From positions 62,001 through 126,000 of the forward strand of contig NZ_JAFCKH010000003.1 of the NCBI RefSeq assembly GCF_018130505.1: 64,000 nt of DNA, in the 5' to 3' direction. The stretch comes from Bradyrhizobium tropiciagri (GTDB lineage Bacteria; Pseudomonadota; Alphaproteobacteria; Rhizobiales; Xanthobacteraceae). Position numbers and translations under genes: made by a program. Below the pieces are notes generated by a model that saw only the letters and a program-made list of their open reading frames with translations, searched no databases and had not been told where the DNA came from. Positions 1-8,585 of this stretch are shown one piece after another; the stretch's first letter is position 1; each line of letters opens with the position of its first letter.

Positions 1-158
1 TTGCCGATCGTGAGTGAGGGACCGATAATGCTGCTAGGGCACTTCTCGCCTTAAGGGCATCTTGGCGTAAATATTCCAGCTTGGATTGCAATCCTTGCGG
101 CCTCCAATTAAGCTCATGTTTAGCGGCAAGCTGCCGCACGTTGGCAGCAGGGGCGAAT

Positions 159-506
159 ATGCAGGAAGATCGGGACAGGTTTTACGTTTCTGCGGACAAC
201 CCGTTTGACTTGGAAGCAATCAAAGCGGCAATCCCCATAGTTGCGGCGAGGATTGAGGCTCAAAAGACTGTTCGTTTAGGTCTCTATGTACTCGCTGCTG
301 TTTTTGCGATTGTTGCAGGAATCATCATCGTAGTAGCCCCAAGTGGGCGAGAAGTAGCCACAGAAATTGTGACGGTTAGCCTATGCCTATTAGCGGCGGG
401 TTGTGCAGGCTATGGAACGTTTGGTCTTAAGACTCCCATCGCAAGTTTGGAAGCAAGGGCCTCTGAGGTAATTTCCAAAACTTCGAGGTCAAAAAATTCA
501 AGCTGA
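159..506 (+). CDS. small two-TM membrane protein, function unknown
   Basis: About 115 residues from the ATG at 159 (an in-frame ATG lies at 81, but 159 follows GGCGAAT and gives a protein that begins directly with the polar head MQEDRDRFYVSADN). The protein has a ~45-residue soluble head, a hydrophobic segment LYVLAAVFAIVAGIIIVVAP, a second one VTVSLCLLAAGCAGYGTFGL, and a short Ser/Lys-rich tail. I do not recognise a family. The base composition is clearly poorer in GC than the genes to its right. Its TGA (504-506) overlaps the signal-peptide frame of the following amidase, which suggests that this block was joined to that gene secondarily. Confidence 0.5.
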   Translation: MQEDRDRFYVSADNPFDLEAIKAAIPIVAARIEAQKTVRLGLYVLAAVFAIVAGIIIVVAPSGREVATEIVTVSLCLLAAGCAGYGTFGLKTPIASLEARASEVISKTSRSKNSS

Positions 507-630
507 GACACTACGGCCGCTCGCCGCGCTGCTCTTCGCGCTGCTGCTCTCGTTTCCCGCATTCGCCGAAACGCCCGATCTTGCGGCCATCGCGCGCACG
601 CAGGGCACGCCCGAGATCCCGGGCCTGAAG

Positions 631-1128
631 ATGGTCTGGCTGTCGCCCTGGGGCGACGTCGCCAAATCGCATCCCTGGCGCAACATCATCGTGCATCAGA
701 CCGAGGGGCCGGCCGGCTCGGCTCGCTACGGCGCCCAGGAGCAGCACAAGAACCCGACCCGGCGCGGCGTCATGGTCTGGGTCGAGACCGACGGCACGGT
801 GTATTGGGCGGTCGGCGACGATCTCGTCCCGACCCATGGCGATGGCGGCAACCGTAACGACAACAAGTACATCGACAACCGGCCGACCTACCGCCAGGTG
901 GTCGGCAACAACTCGATCGGCGTTGAGTTCGCCGGCAATTATCCCGACGTCACGCGCGGCCCGACCGAGGCGCAGATCGCCGCGTGGCGCGTGCTGGTGA
1001 AGCTGCTGCGCGCGCGCTACGGCATCCCGCTGGAGCGGGTCTACGCGCACAACTGGATCGACTTCAAGGACGCCCGCTATTGCGAGGGCTGCGCGCTCGC
1101 GACCATGGCGCGGGAGTGGGGCGAGTAG
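631..1128 (+). CDS. N-acetylmuramoyl-L-alanine amidase (Amidase_2 type), 5' end disrupted
   Basis: Zinc amidase cleaving the lactyl-peptide bond of peptidoglycan. Visible family marks are the zinc His in NIIVHQTEG, the second His in YAHNWIDF and the final DARYCEGC. From the ATG at 631 the protein is 165 aa. The same frame is open upstream to the stop at 469-471 and encodes a clean signal peptide (LRPLAALLFALLLSFPAFA, about 514-570) with no ATG, GTG or TTG in front of it; only an ATT (496) is available. The native start therefore seems to have been lost at about position 508, where AT-richer DNA begins. Translation from 631 would give a cytosolic protein with the catalytic core but no export signal. 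It may be a pseudogene. Confidence 0.7.
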   Translation: MVWLSPWGDVAKSHPWRNIIVHQTEGPAGSARYGAQEQHKNPTRRGVMVWVETDGTVYWAVGDDLVPTHGDGGNRNDNKYIDNRPTYRQVVGNNSIGVEFAGNYPDVTRGPTEAQIAAWRVLVKLLRARYGIPLERVYAHNWIDFKDARYCEGCALATMAREWGE

Positions 1129-1147
1129 GCGGTCTCGCGACGGATCC

Positions 1148-1272
1148 GTAGCCCGGATGAAGCGCAGCGCAATCCGGGGCGGTCGATCAACGAGCGAGAG
1201 CGGCCCCGGATTGCGCGGAGCCTGTCATCGGGCGCGCATTTTCGCGCGACCCGTTGGCTCCATCCGGGCTAC
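1148..1272. repeat. intergenic inverted repeat (REP-like)
   Basis: Perfect 12-bp terminal arms GTAGCCCGGATG (1148-1159) and CATCCGGGCTAC (1261-1272), with a second nested pair GCGCAATCCGGGG / CCCCGGATTGCGC. This is the type of palindromic intergenic repeat that recurs in Bradyrhizobium genomes. It fills most of the gap between the amidase and the next gene. Confidence 0.7.
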
Positions 1273-1343
1273 GAAGCTACGTCAGGCTTGTATCGCGACG
1301 CAACCTGCGGTTTCTTCGAGCTGAGTGTTGAGAACGGGGAGGG

Positions 1344-1850
1344 GTGATGGAAATCGGTCTAACTGGTTGGCTACCGGCCTCGGGCTTCAAAGCCGTCTTG
1401 CGGCGCCACGCAAAAGCACTGGCGGTCGGTCTCGTCGGCCCGGTGCTGTGCGCCTCGCTGCTGCTCGCGCTGGAGCCGCCGAGCAAGCCGTTCCTCGACA
1501 AGAACAGTTTTCTGCTTTCCTCGGCCGGCTTTCGCGTCCAGGTCGCCAACGATGCCGCCGGCAGGAAGGCGCTCGACGCGCTGCCGCCGCATGTCTTCGT
1601 GATCCACCGCAACGGCGGCGACGTGCGCTATCTCTACGCCGAACCGAAGCACTGCGTCTGCATCTTCATCGGCACGCAGGCGAACTACCAGGACTACCGC
1701 GACATCGTCGTACGCTCGATCACTCAGCCCGACGACGTGGCGCCGGACTACAAGACCCAGGCCAGCGCGCTGCTCTACGGCGATCCCTACGACTGGGACA
1801 GTCTGCACCAGCCCGACAGCATGGCCGAATATCTGCGGACCTATTACTGA
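1344..1850 (+). CDS. hypothetical membrane-anchored protein
   Basis: 168 aa from GTG 1344 (ATG 1347 is equally possible), preceded by GGGGAGGGG. One N-terminal membrane segment (VGLVGPVLCASLLLALEP, about residues 29-46) precedes a ~120-residue, probably periplasmic domain with a CVCIF patch and many Tyr/Asp residues. The C terminus has DPYDWDSL and ends in YLRTYY. I do not recognise a domain. It stands alone between intergenic repeats. Confidence 0.65.
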   Translation: MMEIGLTGWLPASGFKAVLRRHAKALAVGLVGPVLCASLLLALEPPSKPFLDKNSFLLSSAGFRVQVANDAAGRKALDALPPHVFVIHRNGGDVRYLYAEPKHCVCIFIGTQANYQDYRDIVVRSITQPDDVAPDYKTQASALLYGDPYDWDSLHQPDSMAEYLRTYY

Positions 1851-2135
1851 ACGAGGGCGTGACAAGGCGCCGATGCGCCTCTGAGCCCTTGGCCGACGTC
1901 ACACACGTCACACACACGCCGGGTTCCATCAGGCCATGCTGCTGACGCAATCTCTGTCTTAGACGACAGCAATCCAAAACACTGCGTGCGAACCAGTGGG
2001 GTTCGCACAGCGGTTCCCGAGCCGGGGGTTTGGCTCAAATCCGCAAATGTTTGGCGCAAGCTCACGAGCGCGTCCGCGTTCGCTTGGCCATGTTGCGGGA
2101 TCGGGAACCGGACGATCGAGAAAATCACAGGAGTT

Positions 2136-2633
2136 ATGATGCTGTTGCCCTCGCGCGCCGCGGTTTGCGGCGCCCTGGTTGTGCTTGCCGTTTCTGGTGC
2201 CGTTATTACTCGCAGTGAAGCGGGTGGAGTTCATTCAAGCGCTGTCGTCGCTGCCGCCGCCGGGCGTGCGATCGTCGGCGCGGCATCGATGTACAATCCG
2301 TTCAAGCCGGGCAGGGAGGAAGGCGGTCCGAGCACTGCTTCCGGCGAGCGTTATGATGCCGCCGGCTGGGCGGCTGCCATCAAGACGAGTTTGCGCGGGA
2401 AATTTGGTGGCGTTCAATTCGGCGCAAGGCCGAAATTCGCGCTGGTCGAGGCCGCGGGCAAGAAGGTTATCGTCAAGATCAATGACGTCGGGCCATTGCG
2501 GCCCGGCCGCATCATCGACCTCAACGAGCGGACGATGCGCTATTTCGATCCGAGCCTCGAGCTCGGTGTCATTGGCGACGTCAAGGTCAGCCCGCTTGCA
2601 GGCGACTATTGGAGTCCGGGACCGGTGGGCTGA
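2136..2633 (+). CDS. RlpA-like double-psi beta-barrel septal-ring/lytic protein
   Basis: 165 aa from the ATG at 2136, which follows CAGGAG at 2128-2133; a longer in-frame start exists at 1986 but lacks a ribosome site and adds sequence before the signal peptide. An N-terminal export signal (ALVVLAVSGAVITRSEA) is followed by GAASMYNPF, TASGERYD and KINDVGPLRPGRIIDLNE, the successive blocks of the RlpA double-psi barrel. Family members act on denuded glycan strands at the septum, or are inactive relatives. There is no lipobox Cys and no SPOR domain, so it is a short secreted variant. The usual TAAH motif is replaced by WAAAIK, which weakens the case for lytic activity. Confidence 0.7.
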   Translation: MMLLPSRAAVCGALVVLAVSGAVITRSEAGGVHSSAVVAAAAGRAIVGAASMYNPFKPGREEGGPSTASGERYDAAGWAAAIKTSLRGKFGGVQFGARPKFALVEAAGKKVIVKINDVGPLRPGRIIDLNERTMRYFDPSLELGVIGDVKVSPLAGDYWSPGPVG

Positions 2634-2742
2634 ACGTCCCACGCGAAGGCGGTCGTCAGGACGGCGAGGTGGTGCTTCACGCGACGACGATCGGTCCGAG
2701 CAGCGCCGTCAGGATTGAACAAGCGAAGAAGTAGGTCACTTC

Positions 2743-2827
2743 GTAGGATGGGTGGAGCGAAGCGATACCCATCAGCTTCGCGCCGCGCGTTGGGATGATG
2801 GGTATCGCTGCGCTCCACCCATCCTAC
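2743..2827. repeat. 85-bp near-perfect palindromic intergenic repeat
   Basis: GTAGGATGGGTGGAGCG at the left end matches CGCTCCACCCATCCTAC at the right end. The inner arms GATACCCATCA / TGATGGGTATC also pair. It lies between the RlpA-like gene and the rpoH terminator and would form a long hairpin. Confidence 0.75.
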
Positions 2828-2844
2828 CGACCACCAATGGCCAA

Positions 2845-2872
2845 CAAAAAAGCCGGCGTTGCCGCCGGCTTT
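2845..2872 (-). terminator. rho-independent terminator of rpoH
   Basis: Read on the minus strand, the stem AGCCGGC / GCCGGCT with a short loop is followed by a run of six T (the AAAAAA at 2846-2851 on the plus strand). It lies 27 bp after the rpoH stop. Confidence 0.85.
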
Positions 2873-2898
2873 CGTGTCTCTCGATCTGGCCGCCGCGC

Positions 2899-3795
2899 TT
2901 AGTGAGAGGCTTCCAAAGCTGCTTCCTGACGGGCAATCGTGCCCTTGACGGCCGATTGCACCTTCTCGAAGGCGCGGACCTCGATCTGCCGCACGCGCTC
3001 GCGCGACACGCCGAATTCGGCGGCGAGGTCTTCCAGGGTCATCGGCTCGTCCGCCAGGCGCCGCGCCTCGAAGATGCGGCGTTCGCGCGGGTTGAGCACG
3101 CCGATCGCACCGGTCAGGGCCTGACGGCGATGATCGAACTCCTCGCTCTCGGCCATCAGGGCCTCGGCGTTGGGCGAGTTGTCGACCAGCCAGTCCTGCC
3201 ATTCGCCGGCTTCGCCGTCGTCGCGGATCGGGGCGTTGAGCGAGGCGTCGCCACCGAGGCGGCGGTTCATCTCGATCACGTCCTGATCGGTCACGCCGAG
3301 GCGCTTGGCGATCAGCTTGACCTGGTCGGGGTGCATATCACCCTCTTCCAGGGCCGAAATCTTGCTCTTCGCCTTGCGCAGGTTGAAGAACAGCTTCTTC
3401 TGGTTCGCGGTGGTGCCCATCTTCACGAGCGACCAGGAACGCAGGATGTACTCTTGTATCGACGCCTTGATCCACCACATGGCGTAAGTGGCGAGACGGA
3501 AGCCCTTCTCGGGCTCGAATCGCTTCACCGCCTGCATCAGGCCGACATTGCCTTCCGAGACGACCTCGGATATGGGCAAGCCGTAGCCGCGATAGCCCAT
3601 GGCGATCTTGGCCACGAGCCTGAGATGGCTGGTGACGAGCTTATGCGCCGCGTCGCGATCATCATGCTCACGCCAACGCTTGGCGAGCATGTACTCCTGC
3701 TGGGGCTCCAGCATGGGGAACTTGCGGATCTCGGCGAGATAACGGGAAAGACCGGATTCTCCGTTGAGGACCGGTAACGTAGCTGTACGGGCCAT
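2899..3795 (-). CDS. rpoH: RNA polymerase heat-shock sigma factor RpoH (sigma-32)
   Basis: 298 aa, the usual length. Sigma region 1.2/2 runs from about residue 15 to 120. The RpoH box QKKLFFNLR is at 132-140, the feature that separates sigma-32 from other sigma-70 relatives. Region 4 carries the helix-turn-helix LEDLAAEFGVSRERVRQIE. It directs RNA polymerase to heat-shock promoters. The ATG start is at the same distance from the conserved core as in other alphaproteobacterial RpoH proteins (N-terminal MARTATLPVL). It is monocistronic: a terminator follows the stop, and about 200 bp of leader separates it from rluD. Bradyrhizobium usually has several rpoH copies; which one this is cannot be told here. 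Confidence 0.95.
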   Translation of the reverse strand: MARTATLPVLNGESGLSRYLAEIRKFPMLEPQQEYMLAKRWREHDDRDAAHKLVTSHLRLVAKIAMGYRGYGLPISEVVSEGNVGLMQAVKRFEPEKGFRLATYAMWWIKASIQEYILRSWSLVKMGTTANQKKLFFNLRKAKSKISALEEGDMHPDQVKLIAKRLGVTDQDVIEMNRRLGGDASLNAPIRDDGEAGEWQDWLVDNSPNAEALMAESEEFDHRRQALTGAIGVLNPRERRIFEARRLADEPMTLEDLAAEFGVSRERVRQIEVRAFEKVQSAVKGTIARQEAALEASH

Positions 3796-4011
3796 TCGTG
3801 CGCCCTCCAGTGGTTCAGGCCCCCGATAGCGGCGGGCCCGGCAGGCGGCCGCTGGGTTAAAGCCGGCCGTGCTGCGATGTTCCGCGTTGGATATTCAACG
3901 CAGGTGCAACATACACCAAACGCTCCGTGATAGGGAAGGATTGCTGACGTCACGTCCCCGTGTGCCAGCTATAACCTGCTGTCATGGCTAGGGTTTTCAG
4001 GGGAGGGTGCG

Positions 4012-5025
4012 TCATACCGCCGCTTCGAGCGCCTGTTGCAGGAGAAGCAAATCCTCCGGCAGGGGCGCCTCCCAGTGCAAAAGTTCCCCGGTCCGCGGGT
4101 GCTCAAGCGCCAGCAGATAGGCGTGCAGGGCCTGCCGGCCGAGCGCGGTGAGTGATTCTTTACCTACCGCGCCGAGCTGGCCCGCCTTGGTCTTGAAGTG
4201 CGCGCCGTACACGCTGTCCCCGAGCAGCGGGTGACCGATATGGGCGAGGTGGACGCGGATCTGATGGGTGCGCCCGGTCTCGAGCTGGCAGGCCAGCAGC
4301 GAGGCGATCGGCTTGCCGTCGCGGCCGGCAAAACTCTGCTGCACCTCGAAATGGGTGATGGCCTCGCGGCCGCCCTGGCGCACCGCCATCTTCTCGCGGG
4401 CGTGCGGATGGCGATCGATCGGCGCGTCGACCGTGCCGTGCGGCCGGTTCGGCACCCCCCAGACGAACGCCATGTAGCCGCGCTGCATCGGCCCGGTGCG
4501 GCCGTGGTCGGCGAATTGGGCGGTCAGCGACTGATGCGCCTGATCGTTCTTGGCGACCACCATCAGCCCGGTGGTGTCCTTGTCGAGCCGGTGCACGATG
4601 CCCGGCCGCTTGACGCCGCCGATGCCGGACAGGCTGGCCCCGCAATGGGCGATCAGCGCGTTGACCAGCGTTCCGGTGGCGTGGCCGGCCGCGGGATGCA
4701 CGACGAGGCCCTTCGGCTTGTCGATGACGATGATGTCGTCGTCCTCGAACACGATGTCGAGCGCGATGTCTTCGCCTTGAGGTTCGGCGGGCGCGGCCTC
4801 CGGCACGTCGATTATGATCGTATCGCCCTTGGCGACATGATAAGCGGGGTCGCGGACGGCGGCGTCCTTGACGGTCACGGAACCGGCGAGGATCAGCGCT
4901 TTCAGCCGAGACCGCGACAGTTCGGGGGTGCGCTGCGCGAGCACGCGGTCAAGCCGCACCGAGCCCTCGTCGCCCGCGACGATGACCTCCAGCTTCCGAC
5001 CGCCATTGGTAGAGACCTGTTGCAA
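4012..5025 (-). CDS. rluD: 23S rRNA pseudouridine synthase RluD family
   Basis: 337 aa from TTG 5025 (AAGG seven bases upstream); the frame stays open to 5094 but that would overlap the divergent gene. An S4 RNA-binding domain (about residues 20-70) precedes the RsuA/RluD catalytic domain with HRLDKDTTG, whose Asp (residue 148) is the catalytic nucleophile, and CQLETGRTHQIRVHLAHIGH near the C-terminal part. RluD makes the pseudouridines of the helix-69 loop of 23S rRNA. The gene starts 14 bp from the divergent DUF6476-like gene, so each promoter must lie at least partly in the other gene. Confidence 0.9.
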   Translation of the reverse strand: MQQVSTNGGRKLEVIVAGDEGSVRLDRVLAQRTPELSRSRLKALILAGSVTVKDAAVRDPAYHVAKGDTIIIDVPEAAPAEPQGEDIALDIVFEDDDIIVIDKPKGLVVHPAAGHATGTLVNALIAHCGASLSGIGGVKRPGIVHRLDKDTTGLMVVAKNDQAHQSLTAQFADHGRTGPMQRGYMAFVWGVPNRPHGTVDAPIDRHPHAREKMAVRQGGREAITHFEVQQSFAGRDGKPIASLLACQLETGRTHQIRVHLAHIGHPLLGDSVYGAHFKTKAGQLGAVGKESLTALGRQALHAYLLALEHPRTGELLHWEAPLPEDLLLLQQALEAAV

Positions 5026-5039
5026 AGAAGAGCCTTGTG

Positions 5040-5375
5040 ATGACCGACACCGCCATGACCGAACCGACCCCCGAGCAGGCCGCGCTGATCGCACGGGTGC
5101 GGCGCATGATGCTGATCGCGGGCCTGACCTCGGCGCTGGCCGTGGCCGTGGTGTTGATTGCCGTGGGCTACCGCCTTTATCGCGGCGAGGGAAGCCCCGT
5201 CTCGGTGACCGACGTCACCGCTGCACTGCCGAAGGGCGCCCGCATCGTCTCGACCGGCGTCGCCGCCGAGCGGCTGGTGGTCACGCTCGATATCGGCGGT
5301 GCAACCGAAATCCGCACATTCGATGCAAAGACGCTGAAACCCGTCGGCAAGCTGACCTTCGTCACCGAGCCGTAA
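5040..5375 (+). CDS. small single-TM protein, DUF6476-like
   Basis: 111 aa from ATG 5040 (a GTG at 5037 is directly in front). One membrane segment (LIAGLTSALAVAVVLIAVGY, residues ~24-43) is followed by a ~65-residue extracytoplasmic domain with LPKGARIVSTGVAAERLVV. Small proteins of this shape sit divergently next to rluD in many Alphaproteobacteria and are listed as DUF6476. No function is established. The family assignment is from memory of that context and pattern. Confidence 0.75.
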   Translation: MTDTAMTEPTPEQAALIARVRRMMLIAGLTSALAVAVVLIAVGYRLYRGEGSPVSVTDVTAALPKGARIVSTGVAAERLVVTLDIGGATEIRTFDAKTLKPVGKLTFVTEP

Positions 5376-5500
5376 CCGCGACATTCGCGAACGCGGACGC
5401 GCGAACAACCAAAAGCTGCAAAGTCTTTTCGCACCTGCGTTCATGCATCGGGAAGGCGCGCCGCCATCTTTTCGGCCGAGTTGCACGTTCAGCTTGTGCC

Positions 5501-6145
5501 ATGCCCGAGCCCAACCCCAACGCTTCCATCGAACAGATCGATCAATCGAGCGCGGCGGGGGCGTGCAGCGATCCGACGCGCCGCGCCGTGTTGCTGACCG
5601 CGCTGGCGGGCTGCGCCTGTCTCGCCGCAATCGAACCCACCTTGGCCGAAGACGAGCAGCCCGGCGCCAGTGAGCGTCCGCAAAAGGCCGATGTGCTGGT
5701 GCGCGCCGAAGGCGACAAGGCCGGCGAAGTGATCAAGGCCGATGACCTGACGCTCGGCGGGCCGCCGGTGCGGGCGTGGCCGAAGGATCCGAAGACCTCC
5801 GTCGTCCGCAAGGGCTCGCGGCTGAACGAGGTCGCGCTGATCAAGCTCGATCCGAATGAGCTGGACGAGACCACGCGTGCCCGTTTCCCCGACGGCATCG
5901 TCTGCTACTCGATCATCTGCTCGCACGCCGGATGTCCGATCACCGCCTGGGTGAAGGAAGAGCAGGGCGACAAGAACGTCCTCAAATGCATGTGTCATAA
6001 CTCCGAGTTCGATCCGCGGCAGAATGCGCAGGTGGTGTTCGGCCCGGCGCCGCGCCGCGTCGCGGCCTTGCCGCTGACGGTTGCCGACGGCGCGATCTCG
6101 GTCGCTGCGCCGTTCGTCGGAAAGGTGGGTGCCCAGCAGGGATGA
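5501..6145 (+). CDS. Tat-exported Rieske [2Fe-2S] protein
   Basis: 214 aa from ATG 5501. A twin-arginine signal (DPTRRAVLLTALAGCACLAA) precedes a Rieske fold. The cluster ligands are visible as CSHAGC and CMCHNSEF, with the extra two cysteines of the bc1-type disulfide. It is annotated in relatives as a ubiquinol-cytochrome c reductase iron-sulfur subunit, but there is no cytochrome b or c1 gene here. The next gene downstream is a PQQ alcohol dehydrogenase 74 bp away on the same strand, so the protein may carry electrons for that periplasmic enzyme. That role is an inference from context only. Confidence 0.85.
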   Translation: MPEPNPNASIEQIDQSSAAGACSDPTRRAVLLTALAGCACLAAIEPTLAEDEQPGASERPQKADVLVRAEGDKAGEVIKADDLTLGGPPVRAWPKDPKTSVVRKGSRLNEVALIKLDPNELDETTRARFPDGIVCYSIICSHAGCPITAWVKEEQGDKNVLKCMCHNSEFDPRQNAQVVFGPAPRRVAALPLTVADGAISVAAPFVGKVGAQQG

Positions 6146-6219
6146 TGAGGACGCATCGGGATTTCTGCACGAGCTACAAATAAAACTGAAAACAAAACAG
6201 AGCAGGGAGGTAGCATCTC

Positions 6220-7950
6220 ATGACCAGGAAGCACTTGTTGTTGTCGGGCTGTGTCGCGTTCACGTGCCTCGTCTCGACCTACGCCGTCGCCGGCCCGATC
6301 GAAAACTACAGCCCGGTGACGTCACAGCGTCTCGAAAACCCTGAACCCGGCAACTGGATGCTCTATCGCCGGACCTATGACGGACACGGCTTCAGTCCGC
6401 TCGACCAGATCAACACCTCCAACGTCAAGGACCTCAAGGCGGCCTGGACCTTCTCCACCGGCGTCACCGAAGGTCACGAGGCGCCGCCGATCGTCAACAA
6501 CGGCGTGATGTTCGTCGCCACGCCGATGGGCCAGGTGATCGCGCTCAACGCCAAGACCGGCGAGGAGTACTGGCGCTACAAGCGGCAGCTTCCGGACGAC
6601 CTGTTCCAGTTGCATCCGACCAGCCGCGGCGTCGGCCTCTGGCAGGACAAGGTCTATCTCGCCACCACCGACGACCACGTCGTCGCGCTCGATGCCAAGA
6701 CCGGCAAGGTGGTCTGGGACACCAAGGTCCAGGACTACAAGAAGGGCCAGTACATGACGTTGATGCCGATGGTGGTCGACGGCAAGGTGATCGTCGGCGG
6801 CTCCGGCGGCGAGTTCGGCGTGCGCGGCTATGTCGTCGCCTACGACGCCAACAATGGCAAGGAGCTGTGGCGTACCCACACCATCCCGGCGCCGGGCGAG
6901 CCGGGCAGCGAGACCTGGCAGGGCGACGACTGGAAGACCGGTGGTGGCTCGGTCTGGATGACCGGCAACTACGACAAGGACACCAAGACGATGTATTGGG
7001 GCGTCGGCAACGCGGCGCCGTGGCCGGGGTCGGGGCATCCCGGCGACAACCTCTACACCTCTTCGGTGCTCGCGCTCGATCCCGACACCGGCAAGATCAA
7101 GACCCACTTCCAGTATCACCAGAACGATTCATGGGACTGGGACGAGGTCGACGCGCCGATGCTGATCGACATGCAGCGCGACGGACGCTCGCTCAAGAGC
7201 CTGGTGCATCCGGGGCGCGACGCGATCTTCTGGGTGCTCGAGCGCAAGCAGGACAAGATCAACTACGTCGCCGGCTGGCCGTTCGTGAAGACGAACGTGT
7301 GGAAAGGCATCGAGGCCGAGACCGGAAGGCCGATCGTCGATCCCGAGCACAAGCCGGTGCTTGGCAAGCGGGTCGAGTTCTGCCCGTCGCTGTGGGGCGG
7401 CAAGGACTGGCCCTCGGCGGCCTACAGCCCGAACACCAAGCTGGTCTACGTGCCCGCCAACGAGAACTTCTGCGGCGGCTTCACCGGCGAGAAGACGCCG
7501 CTGGTTCCTGGCCAGCTCTGGCTCGGCACCAAGCCGGAGGATATCGGACTGACGCCCGCGCCGGGCGCCGATCATTTCGGCGAACTGCAGGCGTGGGATC
7601 CGGCCACCGGCAAGAAGGTCTGGCAGCACGACTTCAAGACCTCGCAGCTGTTCGGCTCGGTGACCGCGACGGCCGGCGATCTCATTCTGGTCGGCGGCAC
7701 CAACGACCGCGCCTTCCGCATCTTCCACGCCAAGACCGGCGAGCTGCTATGGGAGCAGAAGACCAACTCCGGCATCATGGCGATGCCGATGTCCTACGAG
7801 GTCGACGGCACGCAGTACATCGCGATCCAGTCGGGTTGGGGTGTCGACGCCCAGCGCATCCAGGACGCGCTGGCGGGCAAGGTCCCGGGTTTCGAGAACA
7901 ACGTCCCGCAAGGCGGCGTGATCTGGGTCTTCGCGCTGAACAAGAAGTAG
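6220..7950 (+). CDS. PQQ-dependent alcohol dehydrogenase, lanthanide-type active site
   Basis: 576 aa, preceded by GCAGGGAGGT. A signal peptide (residues 1-24, cleavage near YAVAG) leads to an eight-bladed quinoprotein propeller with repeated W-docking motifs such as ALNAKTGEEYWRYK, ALDAKTGKVVWDTK and AWDPATGKKVWQHD. The active-site stretch SWDWDEVD has Asp306 and a second Asp at 308. The extra Asp two residues after the catalytic one is the mark of lanthanide-dependent enzymes (XoxF/ExaF/PedH type); calcium enzymes have Ala, Ser or Thr there. The vicinal Cys-Cys pair of methanol dehydrogenases is absent from the expected region. No dedicated cytochrome c gene is adjacent; a Rieske gene is directly upstream. 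Substrate unknown. Confidence 0.85.
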   Translation: MTRKHLLLSGCVAFTCLVSTYAVAGPIENYSPVTSQRLENPEPGNWMLYRRTYDGHGFSPLDQINTSNVKDLKAAWTFSTGVTEGHEAPPIVNNGVMFVATPMGQVIALNAKTGEEYWRYKRQLPDDLFQLHPTSRGVGLWQDKVYLATTDDHVVALDAKTGKVVWDTKVQDYKKGQYMTLMPMVVDGKVIVGGSGGEFGVRGYVVAYDANNGKELWRTHTIPAPGEPGSETWQGDDWKTGGGSVWMTGNYDKDTKTMYWGVGNAAPWPGSGHPGDNLYTSSVLALDPDTGKIKTHFQYHQNDSWDWDEVDAPMLIDMQRDGRSLKSLVHPGRDAIFWVLERKQDKINYVAGWPFVKTNVWKGIEAETGRPIVDPEHKPVLGKRVEFCPSLWGGKDWPSAAYSPNTKLVYVPANENFCGGFTGEKTPLVPGQLWLGTKPEDIGLTPAPGADHFGELQAWDPATGKKVWQHDFKTSQLFGSVTATAGDLILVGGTNDRAFRIFHAKTGELLWEQKTNSGIMAMPMSYEVDGTQYIAIQSGWGVDAQRIQDALAGKVPGFENNVPQGGVIWVFALNKK

Positions 7951-8094
7951 AAAGCTAACAAGCGCGAAGCAAAGTCAGGGGGCGATGCGATCGGGAAGCG
8001 GCGGAGGGGGAGTCCGCCGCTTCCTGGTCGCGCTTTCCGTCATTCCGCACGTATTCTGAATCTATCAATTTTTGGCATCATTTCACCACGCGTG

Positions 8095-8213
8095 GTCCCG
8101 GCGAAGGCCGGGACCCATAACCACAGGGTCAGGTTGTTGAAACGAGCTGTGGCCCCAGCGTCGTGCAACAATGATCTTCGCTGGTTATGGGTCCCGGCCT
8201 TCGCCGGGACGAC
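8095..8213. repeat. intergenic inverted repeat
   Basis: GTCCCGGCGAAGGCCGGGAC followed by CCATAAC is mirrored by GTTATGG and GTCCCGGCCTTCGCCGGGAC. Each arm is itself a hairpin. The sequence is typical of dispersed Bradyrhizobium intergenic repeats. It occupies most of the gap 7951-8257, in which I see no gene. Confidence 0.75.
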
Positions 8214-8257
8214 GCCGTAGATTCATAAGCTCTCACGCGGCCGGATTGCGTTGACCG

Positions 8258-8530
8258 CTACTTCCCCTTGGTGTCCACCTTCCGCTTCTCGTCGTCGTTC
8301 ATCTTCTGGATGGTGGGATCGCGGCTGGCCTCGCCGGTGCTTTGACCTGTGGTCGCCGGCGGGGCGCTACTCGGCGTCGAGGTCTGGTCAGGCAGCACCT
8401 TGGCCGGCCGCGTTGCGGTGGTGGGCGGCGGCGAATTGCCCTGCGCGAATGCGCCATGCGCTACAAAGAGAAAGACGCCCGCGAGCAGGGGTGCCGCGAG
8501 CGTCCGGGACTTGGTGGGAGGCGTTCTCAT
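8258..8530 (-). CDS. small secreted Pro/Thr/Ser-rich protein
   Basis: 90 aa with an N-terminal signal peptide ([17 protein letters not shown], cleaved before QGNSPP) and a low-complexity Pro/Thr/Ser linker ending in a charged tail ([15 protein letters not shown]). No domain is recognisable. It is upstream-facing relative to the molybdenum hydroxylase genes and 55 bp from the end of the large subunit on the same strand, so it could be the last gene of that transcript. Confidence 0.5.
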   Translation of the reverse strand: MRTPPTKSRTLAAPLLAGVFLFVAHGAFAQGNSPPPTTATRPAKVLPDQTSTPSSAPPATTGQSTGEASRDPTIQKMNDDEKRKVDTKGK

Positions 8531-8585
8531 CGGTCTGCTCCTGTCAGATCGATGAGAACCGTTTGTCGCCTCTAACGTTCCAGCA

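Noticed and set aside
6867-7958. 363-codon open frame inside the PQQ dehydrogenase gene
   Set aside because: Arg/Ala/Gly-rich shadow in another frame of a clearly coding GC-rich gene; no domain and no ribosome site.
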